Counted from the first letter of the stretch, positions 1-7,181 are shown. The stretch is 19,081 bases of DNA from Allobosea sp. (GCA_021732895.1 JAKFWE010000487.1:1-19081), one strand, 5' to 3'. Notes: a model not told the origin generated them from the sequence alone. A program made the numbers and translations.

Positions 1-1283
1 ATCTCGACCTGCGGCAGATCTAGCCCTGTCAGGCGCCTGACCTCGGACCACGGGAAATCGATGGCGTGGCCTGAATCCGGGAGCTCGCCGGCGAAGACCA
101 TCTCGGAGGCCTCGCCGCCGCAGAGGTCGATGATCATCGCGGTGGCGAGATCGAGACCCGGCCGGCAGAAGTCGGGATCGACGCCGCGCTCGAACCGGTA
201 GCGCGCGTCCGAATTGACGCCGAGCGCGCGGCCGGTGCGGGCGATGTTGAGCGGGTCCCAGAGCGCGCTCTCGACCAGCACGTCGGTGGTCGCCCCGTCG
301 CAGCCCGAAGCCTGGCCGCCCATCACGCCGGCGAGCGATTCGACGCCGTGTTCGTCGGCGATCACGACATTATCGTCATCCAGCGCATAGGTCTTGCCGT
401 CCAGCGCCAGGATGGTCTCGCCGGCGCGGGCGCGGCGCACGACGAGGTCGCCCCTGACCTTGGCGGCGTCGAAGACATGCAGCGGCCGGTTGCGGTCGAA
501 CGTCATGAAATTCGTGATGTCGACCAGCGCGTTGATCGGGCGCAGGCCGATGGCGCGCAGCCGCGCCTGCAGCCATTCCGGCGACGGGCCGTTCTTGACG
601 CCGCGCACGAGCCGCAGCGCGAAGGCCGGGCAGAGCGCCTTGTCTTCGGGCGGGAAATCCAGCGTCACGCCGACGGGACAGGGGAAGCCGCCCCGGATCG
701 GCTGGACGGCGGGCGTCTTCAGCGCGCCGAGCCCGGCGGCGGCGAGATCGCGCGCCAAACCCGCGACGCCGAGCGCATCGGCGCGGTTGGGCGTCACCGC
801 GATCTCGATCACGGCGTCGTCGAGGCCTATATAGCTGGCATAGGGCCGCCCCACCGGCGCATCGTCGGGCAGATCGATGATGCCGTCGGACTCGTCGGAT
901 GTCTGCAACTCGGCCGCCGAGCACAGCATCCCGTTCGATTCGACGCCACGGATCACGCCCTTGCCGAGCGTGATGTCCTTCCCGGGGATGTATGTCCCGG
1001 GCGGCGAGAACACGCTCTTCATGCCGGAGCGGGCGTTCGGCGCGCCGCAGACCACCTGCACAGGTTCGCCCGCGCCCGTATCGACCATGCAGACGCGCAG
1101 GCGGTCGGCATTGGGATGCGGCTTCGCCTCGATCACGCGCGCGATGGTGAAGGCCGACAGCGCCTTCGCCTTGTCCTCGACGCCCTCGACCTCGAGCCCG
1201 ACGCGGGTGAGAGTGTCGGCGATGGCGTCGAGCGTGTCGGTGGTGTCGAGATGGCTTTTCAGCCAGGAGAGCGTGAATTTCAT
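1..1283 (-). CDS. pheT: Phenylalanyl-tRNA synthetase beta subunit (5' part, runs off the left edge)
   Basis: Large subunit of the alpha2beta2 enzyme that charges tRNA-Phe in the cytoplasm. About 427 codons are visible of a usual length near 800. The protein begins MKFTLSWLKSHLDT and has the N-terminal EMAP/tRNA-binding fold (about residues 40-150, with PHPNADRLRVC and VCGAPNAR). The B3/B4 editing region follows (VTPNRAD, RPINALVDITNF, VMGG, YRFERGVD), and the start of the B5 domain lies at the window edge. The ATG at 1283 matches the family N-terminus exactly. It sits 3 bases after the stop of the HEPN gene, so translational coupling is likely. It is separated from pheS by three genes. Identity is secure; the C-terminal half is outside the window. 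Confidence 0.96.
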   Translation of the reverse strand, partial: MKFTLSWLKSHLDTTDTLDAIADTLTRVGLEVEGVEDKAKALSAFTIARVIEAKPHPNADRLRVCMVDTGAGEPVQVVCGAPNARSGMKSVFSPPGTYIPGKDITLGKGVIRGVESNGMLCSAAELQTSDESDGIIDLPDDAPVGRPYASYIGLDDAVIEIAVTPNRADALGVAGLARDLAAAGLGALKTPAVQPIRGGFPCPVGVTLDFPPEDKALCPAFALRLVRGVKNGPSPEWLQARLRAIGLRPINALVDITNFMTFDRNRPLHVFDAAKVRGDLVVRRARAGETILALDGKTYALDDDNVVIADEHGVESLAGVMGGQASGCDGATTDVLVESALWDPLNIARTGRALGVNSDARYRFERGVDPDFCRPGLDLATAMIIDLCGGEASEMVFAGELPDSGHAIDFPWSEVRRLTGLDLPQVE

Positions 1284-1286
1284 GCG

Positions 1287-1736
1287 TCAACGTCTTTTGG
1301 AAGAAAGGAGCGCGGCCGTTATGGCCAGCCGCTGGCCCGGTTTCAAACGGGTAACGCGGATGGCGGCTTCTTTTGCCTCGATGATCAAATCTTGGACAGC
1401 GTAACGCTCCATCAAGAAAGGCCGTGGATCATAGTCTGCCTTCAGCCTGTGCTCCTGCAGACCCTTCGAGACTGACGCGATGTTCTTGATCTCGGGATCT
1501 TCATTTTCCAGAAGCTTTCGGAGCACGAGCGCGTGATCTGGAAATCTGTAAATGGCCGCATATTCCGGCCCACGGGCGTTGCCCTTCCCGGCCACCATGT
1601 CGGCGAACATCGCAAGAACACTATGAAATAGACCATAGTAGGCGCTCGATACGGCTCGGCGTAGCGCAACATGTCGGAGCTTACGCTTCCTTGTTTCCGT
1701 CAGTTCTAGCGCGAGCCTGAACAGATCGTCGGTCAT
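1287..1736 (-). CDS. HEPN-domain (UPF0332-like) protein
   Basis: A 149-residue, mostly helical protein. The segment at residues 26-38 (RRAVSSAYYGLFH) is the hallmark helix of UPF0332-type HEPN proteins, and HRLKADYDP (96-104) fits the second conserved helix pair. HEPN proteins are often RNases or toxins in toxin-antitoxin-like pairs. The canonical catalytic R-x4-6-H motif is not evident: the nearest arrangement is R64-FPD-H68, which has the wrong spacing, so RNase activity is not supported. The start overlaps the stop of the upstream gene by 4 bases (ATGA), and the stop lies 3 bases before pheT, so it is co-transcribed inside the pheS-pheT interval. Base composition looks less GC-rich than the neighbours, which hints at later acquisition. 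Family assignment is by pattern; function is inferred. Confidence 0.75.
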   Translation of the reverse strand: MTDDLFRLALELTETRKRKLRHVALRRAVSSAYYGLFHSVLAMFADMVAGKGNARGPEYAAIYRFPDHALVLRKLLENEDPEIKNIASVSKGLQEHRLKADYDPRPFLMERYAVQDLIIEAKEAAIRVTRLKPGQRLAITAALLSSKRR

Positions 1737-2056
1737 GCCCGCCGCTTCCGGGATTTGACAGTCTCGTCGGGGTATTCGTCCTGGGGGCGTTTGGTCGCGA
1801 GATAGGGAAAGCGATCTTCACCGATTTCTCTGAGCGCGTTCAGAACGGCGACGCGTGTCAGCGTGAATCGTCGGCCCAGATCGGCCGGTGCGGTTTCGGT
1901 CAAAACGACGTCCGTAAACAACGAAGGCTCACCCTCGTAGTTGTCTTCAAAGCGGGTTTCCACCCGCTCGACGATTCCGCCCAGTTCGCCGCGCACGGTG
2001 GTCTCGACCAAGTCTTTGATACGATTCGCATAGTTTGATCGTGTTTCCGTCACCAT
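1733..2056 (-). CDS. Small acidic partner of the HEPN protein
   Basis: A 107-residue protein (MVTETRSNYANRIKD...), acidic in the middle with a basic tail (KSRKRRA). It lacks the GS-x10-DxD motif of the MNT nucleotidyltransferases that usually accompany HEPN proteins. The pattern of an acidic loop (EDNYEGEPSLFTDVVL, 37-52), then a helix (RVAVLNALREIGE), then RFPYL resembles small proteins often encoded beside HEPN genes. It is therefore a plausible antitoxin or cofactor. It overlaps the HEPN gene by 4 bases and follows the GT21 gene by 42 bases. Like the HEPN gene, it is less GC-rich than its surroundings. I cannot name a function beyond its pairing. Confidence 0.7.
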   Translation of the reverse strand: MVTETRSNYANRIKDLVETTVRGELGGIVERVETRFEDNYEGEPSLFTDVVLTETAPADLGRRFTLTRVAVLNALREIGEDRFPYLATKRPQDEYPDETVKSRKRRA

Positions 2057-2098
2057 CGCGAAGATTCCATCGTCAGTCTTGGTCAGATACTAGCTGAA

Positions 2099-3286
2099 CT
2101 AGGTGGATTTGTCGCGAGCGGCGGTCGCGAGCGAAGCGATCGGCGCCGCCGCGTTCAGCTCGTCCTCCCCATCCGTCCTGATCTTCATGGAATTCCCGCG
2201 CCAGCTCACCTCGCGGGCGATGAAGGCATAGGCCCAGATGCCGGGGAAGACGACGTCGCGCACGAGCAGCGCCGCCGGCATCCGCCAGGACGAATACCAG
2301 CCGACGCCGGCCGCAAGCGCCATCTCGGCGGCATACCAGGGCAGCAGAACCGGCAGCGGGCCGAGCCAGGCGGAGAGCCCGAAAGCGGGCGCGGCCAAGG
2401 CCGCCAGCAACGCCGGCACGAGCGGCCCGGCCAGAATCTCCGGCGCGAAGAACGGCAGGAACGTCACCCGTCGCAGCCGCGCCCAGCGGAACTGACGCTG
2501 GACCACGTCACGAAGCGAGCGCGCGCCGAGCGGCTGCTCGAAGGGCTGGCCGACGAGATGCACATGCTTGCCGGCGCGACGCACCAGCTTGGTCGCCGCC
2601 GCGTCCTCGGCGATCTCGTCGGCAAGCGCCCGGATGCCGCCGTTGGCGTCGAGGAACGGCTTGTTCCACAGCATCGACTTGCCCTGCGCAAAACCGAAGC
2701 CCAGCGCCTCGCCGGCATATTGCCAGCGCGCCTGGAAGGTGTTCAGGAAGGCGCATTCCAGCTCGGCCCAGAATCCGGCGGGGCGCGAGCCGACCGGCGT
2801 CGAGCAGACCAGACCCGTGTCCGCGCGCCATGCCGCCAGCATGCGCTGTATGTAGGTCCTGGGCATCAGGACGTTGGAATCGGCGAGAATGACCCAGTCG
2901 GTCCGCGCCTCCTCCCAGCCCTTGATGCAGTTGTTCAGCTTGGGATTGGCGCTGATCGCGACGTCGCCGACGACCAGGCTCGCCCGGTCGGGCCCGAAGC
3001 GCGCGATCAACTCCTCCAGCAGCGGAATGATCGGGTCGTCGGCGTCGGCGACGCAGAAGATCGTCCGGCAATCCGGGTAGTCCAGCGTCAGGCCCGAGGT
3101 CAGGGTCTCGCGGCTGAAGGCCTCGAGGCCTCGCACCGGCCGCACGATCGTCACGGGCGGCAGGGTCTCGAGGAGGCTCGATCTCGCGGCAGGGCGGCGC
3201 AGCCGCAGATACGCGATCGCCTGGCAGAGGAGGTTGGTCGCGACGATCAGCGCCGCGAAGGACATCGCCCAGCCAGCCGGACTCAT
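2099..3286 (-). CDS. GT21-type glycosyltransferase (ceramide glucosyltransferase / HpnI-like)
   Basis: A 395-residue membrane-associated family 2-fold glycosyltransferase. It has an N-terminal membrane helix (residues 6-28), the first Asp pair in VADADD (79-84), the second in ADSNVLMPRTY (D136), an acidic site in AEDAA (227-228) and the R-Q-x-R-W motif (264-269, RQFRWAR). Hydrophobic segments follow (about 275-365). This D-D-D/E-RxxRW layout is that of UDP-glucose:ceramide glucosyltransferases (GT21) and the related hopanoid enzyme HpnI, which transfer a sugar to a lipid at the inner membrane. Which acceptor is used cannot be read from the sequence. It starts 13 bases after the pheS stop, so it is probably co-transcribed with pheS. 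Its placement between pheS and pheT is unusual. Confidence 0.85.
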   Translation of the reverse strand: MSPAGWAMSFAALIVATNLLCQAIAYLRLRRPAARSSLLETLPPVTIVRPVRGLEAFSRETLTSGLTLDYPDCRTIFCVADADDPIIPLLEELIARFGPDRASLVVGDVAISANPKLNNCIKGWEEARTDWVILADSNVLMPRTYIQRMLAAWRADTGLVCSTPVGSRPAGFWAELECAFLNTFQARWQYAGEALGFGFAQGKSMLWNKPFLDANGGIRALADEIAEDAAATKLVRRAGKHVHLVGQPFEQPLGARSLRDVVQRQFRWARLRRVTFLPFFAPEILAGPLVPALLAALAAPAFGLSAWLGPLPVLLPWYAAEMALAAGVGWYSSWRMPAALLVRDVVFPGIWAYAFIAREVSWRGNSMKIRTDGEDELNAAAPIASLATAARDKST

Positions 3287-3299
3287 CGGCGCACCCCGC

Positions 3300-4382
3300 T
3301 CACGACGACAGGCCGCCGGTCAGCGTCGGCAGGTCGAGTGGCCGGAAGCCGTAATGCCGGAGCCAGCGGACATCGGCCTCGAAGAAGGGCCGCAGGTCCG
3401 GCATGCCGTATTTCAGCATCGCGATGCGGTCGATCCCCATGCCCCAGGCGAAGCCTTGATAGATGTCGGGATCGAGACCGCAGTTCCGCAGCACGTTGGG
3501 ATGGACCATGCCGCAGCCGAGGATCTCGAGCCAGTCCTCGCCCTCGCCGAAGCGGATTTCGCCGCCCCTGCGGGAGCATTGAATATCGACCTCGACCGAG
3601 GGTTCGGTGAAGGGAAAGAACGAGGGCCGGAAGCGCATCTTGACGGTGTCGATCTCGAAGAACGCCTTGCAGAATTCCTCGAGGATCCATTTGAGATGGC
3701 CCATATGAGCCCGCCTGTCGATCACCAGCCCCTCGACCTGATGGAACATCGGCGTGTGGGTCTGGTCGGAATCCATCCGGTAGGTCCGGCCGGGGCAGAT
3801 CACCCGGATCGGCGGCTCCTGCGCGAGCATGGTGCGGACCTGCACCGGCGAGGTGTGCGTGCGCAGGAGCTTGCGCTCGCCGTGGGCGTCGGGCGCGAAA
3901 AAGAACGTGTCGTGCATCTCGCGGGCCGGGTGGCCGACGGGAAAGTTGAGCCTGGTGAAGTTCAGGTCGTCGGTCTCGATATCGGGACCTTCCGCGACCG
4001 CAAAGCCCATGTCGCCGAAGATCGCGGTGATCTCGTCGATGACCTGGCTGATCGGATGGATGCGGCCGCGCGCCTCCGGCCCCTCGCCGACGGGCAGCGA
4101 AACGTCGATGCGTTCGGCGGCGAGCCGCGCGTCGAGAGCCGCCTCTCCAAGCGCCTCCTTGCGGGCTGACAGCGCCGCCTGCACGGCGTCGCGCAGTCCG
4201 TTGATCAGCGGGCCCTGCCGCCTGCGCTCGTCTTGCGTCATCGCGCCCAGCGTCTTCAGCAGCGCCGAGACCGAGCCGGCCTTGCCCAGCGCCGCGATCC
4301 GGATCGGCTCCAGCGCGGCCTCGTCGGTCGCGGCCTCGATCTCGCTGATGATGCTTTCGTGAAGTCGGTCGATATTCGTCAT
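3300..4382 (-). CDS. pheS: Phenylalanyl-tRNA synthetase alpha subunit
   Basis: Catalytic subunit of PheRS. A 360-residue product from the ATG at 4382 (MTNIDRLHES), which fits the family N-terminus. A longer in-frame start at 4409 would add an unconserved nonapeptide. The N-terminal coiled-coil (about 1-85) is followed by the class II core: HPISQVIDEI, GPDIETDDLNF, HPAREMHDTFFF, the motif 2 region RPSFFPFTEPSVEVDI and motif 3 FAWGMGIDRIAML near the C-terminus. It lies back to back with the plus-strand Cys-rich gene (start 4511), leaving a 128-base divergent region. Downstream are GT21, the HEPN pair and pheT on the same strand, so the pheST operon is kept but stretched. Confidence 0.97.
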   Translation of the reverse strand: MTNIDRLHESIISEIEAATDEAALEPIRIAALGKAGSVSALLKTLGAMTQDERRRQGPLINGLRDAVQAALSARKEALGEAALDARLAAERIDVSLPVGEGPEARGRIHPISQVIDEITAIFGDMGFAVAEGPDIETDDLNFTRLNFPVGHPAREMHDTFFFAPDAHGERKLLRTHTSPVQVRTMLAQEPPIRVICPGRTYRMDSDQTHTPMFHQVEGLVIDRRAHMGHLKWILEEFCKAFFEIDTVKMRFRPSFFPFTEPSVEVDIQCSRRGGEIRFGEGEDWLEILGCGMVHPNVLRNCGLDPDIYQGFAWGMGIDRIAMLKYGMPDLRPFFEADVRWLRHYGFRPLDLPTLTGGLSS

Positions 4383-4510
4383 GCTTGACCTGGCCCGTTG
4401 TCGAGGCATCTTCTAGGGTGTCGCCGGATGCGAATCCAGAGGCAAACATGCCGGCGAAGCACCCGATCGCCGGCCCGTCCCGTGCAATAGGCGGCGATGA
4501 GCGCAAGCGC

Positions 4511-4945
4511 ATGACAAAGCTGTCGCAATTCAGAATTCTCGCCCTCGCCGCCGCGCTGGCGGCGGCGCCCGTCGCGGCGGCGCAGGAGCCGCGCCGCGTC
4601 ACCATCGCCGGCGAGGTCTCCGACAGCTGGTGCACCGTCAGCGGGCTGATGTTCGCCAGAGGCACGGCCCATCACCAGTGCGCGATCTGGTGCGCGCTCG
4701 GCGGCATCCCGGTGGCGATCCGCAGCGCCGACGGCGCCCTCTACATCCTGCTCAAGCTCGGCGACGACGAGAACAGCGCCGCCAATCCGCGCATCGCCCG
4801 GATGGCGACGCACGAGGTCGTCGTCGAGGGCGAACTGCTCGAGCGCGACGGCGTGAACTACCTGCTGGTGGACAGGATCGCAGACGACAAAGGCGTCATC
4901 ACGATGACTCATGAGGAACACGGCATCCAGCCGTTCGGGAACTGA
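4511..4945 (+). CDS. Exported Cys-rich protein, type A, copy 1
   Basis: A 144-residue protein with a cleavable signal peptide (residues 1-24, AAPVAAAQ). The mature part has C41, then HHQC (54-57) and C61, giving C-x15-C-x3-C with an adjacent His pair, followed by a conserved GGIPVAI. Strands around EVVVEGELLERDGVNYLLVD (102-121) and a C-terminal THEEHG (133-138) complete a small beta-rich domain. By eye about 70 of 116 mature positions are identical to copy 2 (5606-6037), without gaps. The start was chosen because it opens directly on the signal peptide; an in-frame ATG at 4385 would add 42 residues unlike any leader. The type B gene follows after 3 bases. I do not recognise a named family. 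The Cys/His layout and the SCO neighbour suggest metal binding or thiol redox in the periplasm (inference). Confidence 0.85.
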   Translation: MTKLSQFRILALAAALAAAPVAAAQEPRRVTIAGEVSDSWCTVSGLMFARGTAHHQCAIWCALGGIPVAIRSADGALYILLKLGDDENSAANPRIARMATHEVVVEGELLERDGVNYLLVDRIADDKGVITMTHEEHGIQPFGN

Positions 4946-4948
4946 CGA

Positions 4949-5476
4949 ATGAGGGGCTCGCGAACGCTGTGTCTGGTCCTGACGCTCCTGGGCCCGACCG
5001 GCGCGCCGGTTGCGGCTCGCGGAGCCGAGCCCTGGAACATTCCGCACGAGAAGCCGGTCACGCTGAAGGGCCGCGTCGTCGATGCGCTGTGTCATCTCAA
5101 AGGCCGTTGCGCACCCGATTGCGGCGCCGGCAAGCGCCAGCTCGGCCTCGTGCTCGCGAATGGCGCATTTCGGCTCGCGGCGAAGTCCAACATCGATTTC
5201 GCCGGCGCGATCCCGGATCTGATCGGCTATTGCGGGCGCGAGATCGAGGCCGACGGCCTGCTGATCGAGAACCCTGCGATCACGCTGTTTTTCGTGCAGG
5301 GCGTGCGCGTCGATCCGCAGTCGCCCTTCATCCCGGCCGATCGCTTCAGGAGCCAGTGGGAGGCGCGGCACGGCAAGGCCGATGAATGGTGGCGGGCCGA
5401 TCCGGAGGCCAACCGCCTGATCTCCGAGAACGGCCCGTTCGGCATCAGGGGACTGGCCCCCAAGCCAAGGCCCTGA
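4949..5476 (+). CDS. Exported Cys-rich protein, type B, copy 1
   Basis: A 175-residue protein with a signal peptide (about 1-26) and mature start AEPWN. Conserved Cys are C48, C54, C58 (C-x5-C-x3-C within LCHLKGRCAPDCGAGKRQLGL) and C95 (YCGREIE). A strand block DGLLIENPA follows, then a tail with HGKADEWWRADP (141-152). It is collinear with copy 2 (6040-6543): more than half the residues match, including the whole Cys cluster and the GKADEWWRADP tail. The order G-x-V-V-D-x-x-C, then C-x3-C, then a dGlLie strand parallels type A, suggesting distant homology. It starts 3 bases after the type A stop, so the two are translated together. C8 lies inside the signal peptide. Function unknown. Confidence 0.85.
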   Translation: MRGSRTLCLVLTLLGPTGAPVAARGAEPWNIPHEKPVTLKGRVVDALCHLKGRCAPDCGAGKRQLGLVLANGAFRLAAKSNIDFAGAIPDLIGYCGREIEADGLLIENPAITLFFVQGVRVDPQSPFIPADRFRSQWEARHGKADEWWRADPEANRLISENGPFGIRGLAPKPRP

Positions 5477-5533
5477 TCGACCGGCGCGGCGCCCCCTTCA
5501 CGGCCCGCTCACGAAGCTGCATGCGCGTCTCAC

Positions 5534-5581
5534 ACGCTAGTGATCCAGCGCGCGCGTCACGCATGCTAGCGTTGCAGCAAC
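5534..5581. promoter_or_regulatory. Inverted repeats between the two A-B cassettes
   Basis: The only sizeable gap inside the five-gene block (5477-5605). ACGCTAG at 5534-5540 is the exact complement of CTAGCGT at 5566-5572, with 25 bases between the arms. GTTGCAGCAAC at 5571-5581 is a perfect 11-base palindrome that shares two bases with the right arm. They sit just upstream of the type A copy 2 ribosome site (GGGGAAGG, 5594-5601). They could be an operator or an mRNA structure of a second promoter. No counterpart was found upstream of copy 1. Assignment is speculative. Confidence 0.3.
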
Positions 5582-5605
5582 GAAAAATGTCGAGGGGAAG
5601 GCCTG

Positions 5606-6037
5606 ATGAGAAAGTCCATGTTCGCCGCAGTCGCGCTGGCGGCTTTGCTCGGCCCGGCGGCAGCGCAGGCGCAGACCGCCGGCAAGCGCGTGCAGGTCAC
5701 CGGCGAGATCGTCGATACCTGGTGCGCCGTCACCGGCATCATGTTCGGTCTCGGCACCGCCCATCATCAATGCGCCGTCTGGTGCGCGGTCGGCGGCATC
5801 CCGGTCGCAATCCGGGACAAGGACGGCCAGTTCTACATGGTTTTGAAGATCGAGGACGAGGACATCAGCGTCGCATCGCCGAAGATCGTCAAGATCCAGA
5901 GCCATGAAGTGACCGTCGATGGCGAACTCTTCGAGCGCGACGGGGTGAAATACCTGCTCGTCGACAAGGTCGCCGACGACAAGGGCATCGTGAACCTGAC
6001 CCATGACGAGCACGGCGTCGTGCCGTTCGGAGAGTGA
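5606..6037 (+). CDS. Exported Cys-rich protein, type A, copy 2
   Basis: A 143-residue protein with a signal peptide (1-23, ending AAAQAQ). The mature domain carries C40, HHQC (53-56) and C60, then GGIPVAI, the strand block EVTVDGELFERDGVKYLLVD and a C-terminal THDEHG (132-137). Every Cys and His of copy 1 is retained, so both copies appear to be under selection. The start at 5606 has a good ribosome site (GGGGAAGG) 4-5 bases upstream. The stop codon lies 2 bases before the start of the next type B gene, so the A-B pair is translationally coupled as in copy 1. The role is unknown; periplasmic copper or thiol chemistry is the best inference from the motif and the SCO gene downstream. Confidence 0.87.
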   Translation: MRKSMFAAVALAALLGPAAAQAQTAGKRVQVTGEIVDTWCAVTGIMFGLGTAHHQCAVWCAVGGIPVAIRDKDGQFYMVLKIEDEDISVASPKIVKIQSHEVTVDGELFERDGVKYLLVDKVADDKGIVNLTHDEHGVVPFGE

Positions 6038-6039
6038 CC

Positions 6040-6543
6040 ATGCGCAAGCTAGCTCTGGCCGTAGTCCTGGCGCTGGCCGCGCCGTCCGCCCATGCAGCCG
6101 AGCCCTGGGGCTTGAAAGACGAGAAGCTGGTGTCCTTCAAGGGCAAGGTCGTCGATGTGCTGTGCACGCTGAAGGGCGACTGCCCTGCCGATTGCGGGGC
6201 CGGCAAGCGCCAGCTCGGGTTGGTCTCGACCGAGGGCAAGCTCTTCACCGCCTCCAAGAGCAACACGCTCTTCGCCGGAGCGGCCAGGGATCTCCTGCCC
6301 TGGTGCGGCAAGACCATCGAGATCGACGGGCTGCTGATCGAGAACCCGGCGATGCCGATCCTGATGGTTCAGGGCATCCGCGAGACGCCGGACAAGGAGT
6401 TCGCGCCGACCGATCAGTTCGAGAAGGACTGGACCGCCGCCAACGGCAAGGCCGACGAATGGTGGCGCGCCGACCCGACGGTCAAGGCGACGCTGGCGCC
6501 CAACGGCATCCTCGGCCGGAAGGACCTGAAATGGCCGAAATGA
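6040..6543 (+). CDS. Exported Cys-rich protein, type B, copy 2
   Basis: A 167-residue protein with a signal peptide (1-20, SAHAA) and mature start EPWG. C42, C48 and C52 (LCTLKGDCPADCGAGKRQLGL) form the same C-x5-C-x3-C as copy 1, with C89 (WCGKTIEIDG). The tail GKADEWWRADP (137-147) is also kept. The ATG at 6040 was chosen because GGAGAG (6029-6034) lies 5 bases upstream and it opens the signal peptide directly; a GTG at 6034 is the alternative. The 3' end overlaps the SCO gene by 13 bases. Function unknown; conserved pairing with type A implies the two act together. Confidence 0.86.
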   Translation: MRKLALAVVLALAAPSAHAAEPWGLKDEKLVSFKGKVVDVLCTLKGDCPADCGAGKRQLGLVSTEGKLFTASKSNTLFAGAARDLLPWCGKTIEIDGLLIENPAMPILMVQGIRETPDKEFAPTDQFEKDWTAANGKADEWWRADPTVKATLAPNGILGRKDLKWPK

Positions 6544-7181
6544 GCGGTGGCCTCCCGCGCCGTTTCGTCCTGGCCGGGCTCGCCGTCTTGGCGGCGCGGC
6601 CGGCGCTCGGCCAAAGCCACGATCACGGCCACGGCCAGCACCAGGGCCATCACGGCGTCGCCAAGCCAGCCAGCACCTCGCACGACCGGCTCGCGACGCA
6701 GTTCGGCGGCCCGTTCACGCTGACCGACCACACCGGGAAACGGGTCAGCGACGCCGATTATCGCGGCCGCTTCATGCTGGTCTATTTCGGCTTCACGCGC
6801 TGCGTCGACACCTGCCCGATCGACATCCCGACCATCGCCCAGGCGCTCGACGCGATCGGCCCGCTGGCGGAGAGGGTCGCCCCGCTTTTCGTGACGGTCG
6901 ATCCCGCCCACGACACGGTCGAGACGATCAAGCCTTATGTCGAGGCGTTCCACCCGCGCCTGATCGGCCTGACCGGCAGCGAGCCGGAGATCGCGGCCGT
7001 CGCCAAGGCCTACAAGGTGCATCGCCGCAAGCTGACCCAGCATCATGGACATGGCGAATACGGCGTCGACCATGGCTCGCTGACCTATCTGATGGGACCG
7101 GATGGGCGCTTCGTGACGCTGCTGCCGCATAACTCCGGCGCGGAGCGGCTGGCGGCGGTGATGCGGAAATATCTGGCCTGA
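6531..7181 (+). CDS. SCO1/SenC-family copper chaperone with His-rich N-terminus
   Basis: A 216-residue thioredoxin-fold protein of the SCO family, which delivers copper to periplasmic or membrane Cu sites (classically CuA of cytochrome c oxidase) or acts as a thiol reductase. The copper ligands are present: C91-VDT-C95 and H181 in VDHGSLTYLMGPDG, with FTLTDHTGKRV and VTVDPAHDT also typical. A twin-Arg leader (PRRFVLAG, 9-16) suggests Tat export. It is followed by a His-rich stretch (residues 30-41: H30, 32, 34, 37, 40, 41), and a second His cluster lies at 171-174. The ATG at 6531 has GGAAGGA (6518-6524) 6 bases upstream; an ATG at 6540 is possible. It is the last gene of the block and overlaps type B copy 2. 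No oxidase gene is in view. Confidence 0.93.
   Translation: MAEMSGGLPRRFVLAGLAVLAARPALGQSHDHGHGQHQGHHGVAKPASTSHDRLATQFGGPFTLTDHTGKRVSDADYRGRFMLVYFGFTRCVDTCPIDIPTIAQALDAIGPLAERVAPLFVTVDPAHDTVETIKPYVEAFHPRLIGLTGSEPEIAAVAKAYKVHRRKLTQHHGHGEYGVDHGSLTYLMGPDGRFVTLLPHNSGAERLAAVMRKYLA

Noticed and set aside
348..1475. A 375-codon open frame opposite pheT
   Set aside because: It is the reverse of conserved pheT codons; the true protein on the other strand is unmistakable.
1733..2056. Partner of the HEPN gene as an MNT nucleotidyltransferase antitoxin
   Set aside because: There is no GS-x10-DxD motif anywhere in the 107 residues.
2558..4169. Long plus-strand frames opposite the GT21 and pheS genes
   Set aside because: They are antisense shadows with Arg/Gly/Ala-rich composition and no ribosome sites.
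3283..4665. A 460-codon minus-strand frame overlapping pheS
   Set aside because: It is a different frame of pheS, Arg-rich with no conserved motif; pheS in the adjacent frame is clear.
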